A stretch of 64,000 bases of DNA from Paenibacillus sp. HWE-109 (GTDB taxonomy: Bacteria; Bacillota; Bacilli; Paenibacillales; NBRC-103111), in contig NZ_CP091881.1 in the NCBI RefSeq assembly GCF_022163125.1, positions 2,046,001 through 2,110,000 on the forward strand. The letters are read 5' to 3'. Shown piece after piece: positions 62,566 to 64,000 of the stretch. The number at the start of each line of letters is the position of its first letter. The first letter of the stretch is position 1. The notes under the pieces were generated by a model that was not told where the DNA came from, ran no database searches, and saw only the letters and a program-made list of their open reading frames with translations. A program made the position numbers and the translations under genes.

Positions 62566-64000
62566 ATGAGTGATTTTGGCCGAATAAAGGGTATTGAGTT
62601 CGTTAGGTGGCTTGGTTTTCCTCAAGGTTCATTGACTGGGTGACCTAGCCTGCAGGCTAGGTTATTCATAATGGTGTCCACCACAGACTTCTTTGCTTTG
62701 GAGGTTCTCGGTCTTAAAGGGCATCTAATGAACTGTATGATGCTTATAGATGAGAAAATGGCTATTTTGGAAATTTAATGAACTGAGTTGGCGCTATCCG
62801 GCACTTTATTGGCAGAATGCTGGTCATTTGCTTGAAATAGAGCATCTGGCATTCATTAGATTTTCAAAATAAGCGATTTTGGCCGAATAAAGGGTATTGA
62901 GTTCGTTAGGTGGCTTGGTTTCCCTCAGGGTTCATTGACTGGGTGACTTAGCCTGCAGGCTCGGTTATTCATAATGGTGTTTACCACAGACTTCTTTGCT
63001 TTGGAGGTTCTCGGTCTCAAAGGGCATCTAATGAACTGTATGATGCTTATAGACGATAAAATGGCTACTTTTGAGTTTTAATGAACGGAGTTGGCGCTAC
63101 CCGGCACTTTATTGGCAGAATGATGGCCATTTGCTTGAAATAGAGCATCTGGCATTCATTAGATTTTCAGAATAAGCGATTTTGGCCGAATAAAGGGTAT
63201 TGAGTTCGTTAGGTGGCTTGGTTTTCCTCAAGGTTCATTGACTGGGTGATCACGCCGCAGGCTCGGTTTTTCATATTGGTGTCCACCACAGACTTCTTTG
63301 CTTTGGAGGTTTTCGGTCTTAAAGAGCATCTAATGAACTGTATGATGCTTATAGACGATAAAATGGCTACTTTGGAAATTTAATGAACGGAGTTGGCGCT
63401 ACCCGGCACTTTATTGGCAGAATGCTGGTCATTTGCTTGAAATAGAGCATCTGGCATTCATTAGATTTTCAAAATAAGCGATTTTGGCCGAATAAAGGGT
63501 ATTGGGTTAGTTAGGTGGCTTGGTTTTCATCAGGATTCATTGACTGGGTGACTTAGCCTGCAGGCTTGGTTATTCATAATGGTGTTCACCACAGACTTCT
63601 TTGCTTTGGAGGTTCACGGTCTCAAAGGGCATCTAATGAACTGTATGATGCTTATAGACGATAAAATGGCTACTTTGGAAATTTAATGAACTGAGTTGGC
63701 GCTACCCGGCACTTTATTGGCAGAATGCTGGTCATTTGCTTTAAATAGAGCATCTGGCATTCATTAGATTTTCAAAATAAGCGATTTTGGCCGAATAAGG
63801 GGTATTGAGTTCGTTAGGTGGCTTGATTTTCCTCAAGGTTCATTGACTGGGTGACCATGCTGCAGGCTCGGTTTTTCATAATGGTGTCCACCACAGACTT
63901 CTTTGCTTTGGAGGTTCTCGGTCTTAAAGGGCATCTAATGAACTGTATGATGCTTATAGATGAGAAAATGGCTATTTTGGAAATTTAATGAACGGAGTTG
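62566..64000 (+). repeat. Tandem array of about 303-bp units, running off the window
   Basis: The segment starting TTCATTGACTGGG recurs at 62628, 62931, 63234, 63536 and 63839, i.e. at 302-303 bp steps. Nearly five units are seen, differing by a few bases each. Marker pieces in each unit are GGCCGAATAAAGGG, GAGTTCGTTAGGTGGC, CACAGACTTCTTTGC, CATCTAATGAACTG, GGCGCTAYCCGGC and GGCATTCATTAGATTT. No unit has a credible gene or ribosome site. About 190 bp of the unit also occur alone at 8741-8910 and inverted at 43968-44155. Confidence 0.9.

Noticed and set aside
62566..64000. Possible CRISPR array, rRNA or transposon
   Set aside because: Units of 303 bp are contiguous, with no spacers, no transposase and no recognisable rRNA or tRNA sequence.

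Overview
The window reads as chromosomal DNA of a spore-forming, soil-type Bacillota, most probably Paenibacillus or a close relative. The evidence is the gene content: an alpha/beta-type small acid-soluble spore protein, a collagen-like exosporium protein next to endospore-appendage (Ena-type) subunits, many YesM/YesN two-component pairs beside sugar ABC transporters of the LplB/YtcP type, an S-layer-anchored glycosidase, strong Shine-Dalgarno sites, and many Rho-independent terminators. No rRNA, tRNA, phage, transposase or CRISPR array was seen.

Layout. 1-5.6 kb: the 3' end of an FAD oxidoreductase and a giant Ser/Thr kinase-ATPase-histidine kinase. 5.6-8.2 kb: an L,D-transpeptidase, an iron alcohol dehydrogenase and an EamA exporter. 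8.1-9.2 kb: a non-coding repeat zone with a decayed alcohol dehydrogenase. 9.2-11.9 kb: a Fur-type site, a siderophore-binding lipoprotein and an AraC regulator fused to a siderophore-binding-like domain. 12-16.7 kb: a double hybrid sensor kinase and a diguanylate cyclase. 16.8-20.9 kb (minus strand): a MarR regulator and a heterodimeric ABC exporter with one degenerate ATP site. 21.1-24.1 kb: a spore-surface cluster made of a BclA-like collagen protein, a Cys/Lys-rich protein and two Ena-type subunits.

24.3-33.4 kb is one co-oriented sugar-sensing and uptake locus. It has a membrane-anchored binding protein, a LytS/YesM kinase and a YesN regulator, followed by two lipoprotein binding proteins, an ATPase and a permease of the ChvE-MmsAB class. 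The layout matches the XylFII-LytS-YesN three-component logic known from clostridia. 33.5-39.9 kb: a divergent YesN/YesM pair and a second sugar ABC importer. 40-43.7 kb: a large secreted glycoside hydrolase. 44.4-46.1 kb: housekeeping genes (DoxX-like, rpmF, SASP, KDPG aldolase). 46.3-56.8 kb: a third, LplB/YtcP/LplA-type importer with a BNR/sialidase-fold protein, a membrane AraC regulator and an SLH-anchored glycosidase, which looks like a polysaccharide utilisation locus. 57-60.1 kb: a paralogue of the 12 kb hybrid kinase, frameshifted near its end. 60.1-62.4 kb: a TetR regulator with two short-chain dehydrogenases. 62.5-64 kb: a non-coding tandem array of about 303-bp units that runs off the window.

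The most unusual material is (i) the collagen plus Ena-type spore cluster, (ii) the 303-bp tandem array, whose core also occurs singly near 8.8 kb and inverted near 44 kb beside other repeat families, and (iii) the paired double-kinase sensors, one of them broken. Several genes have starts that differ from the longest reading frame; those choices were made from ribosome binding sites and are explained per entry.
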